Below, one piece after another: positions 13,313-13,811 of a stretch of 13,811 nt of DNA (position 1 is its first letter; each line of letters starts with the position of its first letter). The stretch is from assembly GCA_934526015.1 (NCBI GenBank), contig CAKSZY010000044.1:1-13811 (forward strand), read 5' to 3'. The translations under genes and the position numbers were made by a program. The notes beneath the pieces are model-generated. The model did not search any database. It was not told where the DNA came from and saw nothing but the letters and a program-made list of their open reading frames with translations. The stretch comes from an uncultured Dokdonella sp. Its GTDB lineage: Bacteria; Pseudomonadota; Gammaproteobacteria; Xanthomonadales; Rhodanobacteraceae.

Positions 13313-13389
13313 GCGAGCACGGCGCGCGACGACTCGCCCCCAAGGCGGCAAGCATGCACGGCTGCACGCTGGAGAAAACGCATGCTGGT
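13313..13389. other. Spacer after comM with no gene
   Basis: No coding region is visible. GGCGAG (13312-13317) can pair with CTCGCC (13333-13338) just after the comM stop, a weak candidate terminator. From about 13353 the sequence resembles the lead-in of the downstream repeat (a gcatgcacggctgcac segment, then GAGAAAACGCATGCTGGT). Confidence 0.35.
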
Positions 13390-13563
13390 CCCTTCTCCCC
13401 GCTGGCGCGGGGCGAAGGAAGGCTGGCGGCGTCGCAAGCCTCCAAGCTGCACACTGGTGAAAACGCATGCTGTCCCTTCTCCCCGTGGCGACGGGGAGAA
13501 GGTGCGGCGGCAGCCGCGGATGAGGGGCGCTTTCCGGCTTCTTCTTCTGCAGCAGCCGATGAA
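13390..13563. repeat. REP-like palindromic repeat, copy 1
   Basis: The unit opens with an imperfect hairpin CCTTCTCCCCGC...GCGGGGCGAAGG, then GTCGCAAGCC, CAAGCTGCAC and CGCATGCTG. It continues with a perfect hairpin, CCTTCTCCCCGT (13475-13486) with ACGGGGAGAAGG (13491-13502) around GGCG, and ends with GCGGCAGCCGCGGATGAGG and a pyrimidine-rich tail to GCCGATGAA. Hairpins of the CCTTCTCCC/GGGAGAAGG type followed by GGATGAGGG are common interspersed intergenic repeats in proteobacteria, to my recollection. Position after comM would allow transcript-end protection. Confidence 0.85.
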
Positions 13564-13636
13564 TCGGCGCTTGCACGCAGCTGCAGCGGCGATCCCGCCC
13601 CACCTCCCACGGCCCCTCATCCGGTGCTGCCGCACC
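13564..13636. repeat. Inverted partial copy linking the two REP-like units
   Basis: GCCCCTCATCCGG (about 13613-13625) and the following GCTGCCGCACCACC run into CTTCTCCCC, forming an approximate reverse complement of the CTTCTCCCC...GGATGAGGGGC segment of the flanking copies. The cluster therefore contains elements in both orientations, as in BIME-like arrays. The first 45 bases of this stretch show nothing identifiable. Confidence 0.6.
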
Positions 13637-13811
13637 ACCTTCTCCCCGCTGCGCGGGGCGAAGGGAGGCTGGTGCTGTCGCAAGCTTGCAAGCTGCACGT
13701 CCGAGAAAGCGCATGCTGGTCCCTTCTCCCCGTGGCGACGGGGAGAAGGTGCGGCGGCAGCCGCGGATGAGGGGCGCTTTCGGGCTTCTTCGTCTTCAAC
13801 AGCCGATGAAA
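13637..13811. repeat. REP-like palindromic repeat, copy 2 (reaches window end)
   Basis: A near-duplicate of the unit at 13390-13563 in the same orientation, offset about 247 bases. The perfect 12-bp stem recurs at 13722-13733 and 13738-13749 with the same GGCG loop. From the hairpin to GGATGAGGGGCGCTTTC the copies are identical by eye; the GCAAGC...GCAC lead-in and the pyrimidine tail carry a few substitutions. The unit may continue past the end of the window. Confidence 0.85.

Noticed and set aside
11657..13714. Minus-strand frame of 685 codons opposite comM
   Set aside because: It covers the strand complementary to an unmistakable AAA+ ATPase and part of the REP cluster. Composition is alanine/arginine/glycine/histidine-rich with no motif; this is a high-GC shadow frame.

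Overview
The window is GC-rich (roughly two thirds G+C by eye). It carries a gene set and order typical of a gammaproteobacterium of the Lysobacterales (Xanthomonadales) type: a P-II gene divergent from ubiK-comM, a manganese riboswitch ahead of a GDT1/MneA-type exporter, YadGH and NatAB ABC exporters, and interspersed GC-rich palindromic repeats. The assignment to order is inferred from gene content and style; no rRNA or tRNA is present to confirm it. No phage, IS, CRISPR or plasmid functions are visible, so this looks like chromosomal backbone with repeat-rich gaps at both ends.

Layout. 1-519 is non-coding and holds a long hairpin and about 2.6 copies of a 104-105 bp tandem repeat. 520-2237 (minus) is an ABC exporter, yadG-yadH. 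It diverges, across a very small gap with a symmetric -10 element, from a plus-strand pair (2310-4321): an FAD/NAD(P) oxidoreductase of the ferredoxin-NADP reductase type and an M50 membrane metallopeptidase. A clear promoter and palindromic operator (4318-4367) start a tight six-gene operon (4380-8898). It encodes a small four-helix membrane protein, a 69-aa XRE-type repressor, a second, paralogous four-helix membrane protein, an exported S33 alpha/beta-hydrolase peptidase, and a NatA/NatB ABC exporter. Every junction overlaps by 1 or 4 bases. A hairpin follows natB, then a promoter, a yybP-ykoY type Mn2+ riboswitch and the exporter it should control (9232-9792). 9829-11202 (minus) holds an aldo/keto reductase and, upstream of it in the same transcript, a P-II signalling protein. 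Divergent from these are ubiK and comM (11518-13312). The end of the window (13313-13811) is a cluster of REP-like palindromic repeats.

How the genes work together. The most interesting unit is the 4380-8898 operon. I read it as a self-regulated envelope module: a small repressor, probably binding TGTCAAG-CAAA-CTTGACA next to the -10, is sandwiched between two related membrane proteins and followed by an envelope peptidase and an exporter. Each family is known, but the combination and the idea that the membrane proteins signal to the repressor are inference. The riboswitch-exporter pair is a Mn2+ detoxification unit. The P-II gene coupled to an aldo/keto reductase is an uncommon pairing to check. 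The perfect 36-bp palindrome upstream of ubiK and the palindromes upstream of the P-II gene are unexplained regulatory or repeat structures.
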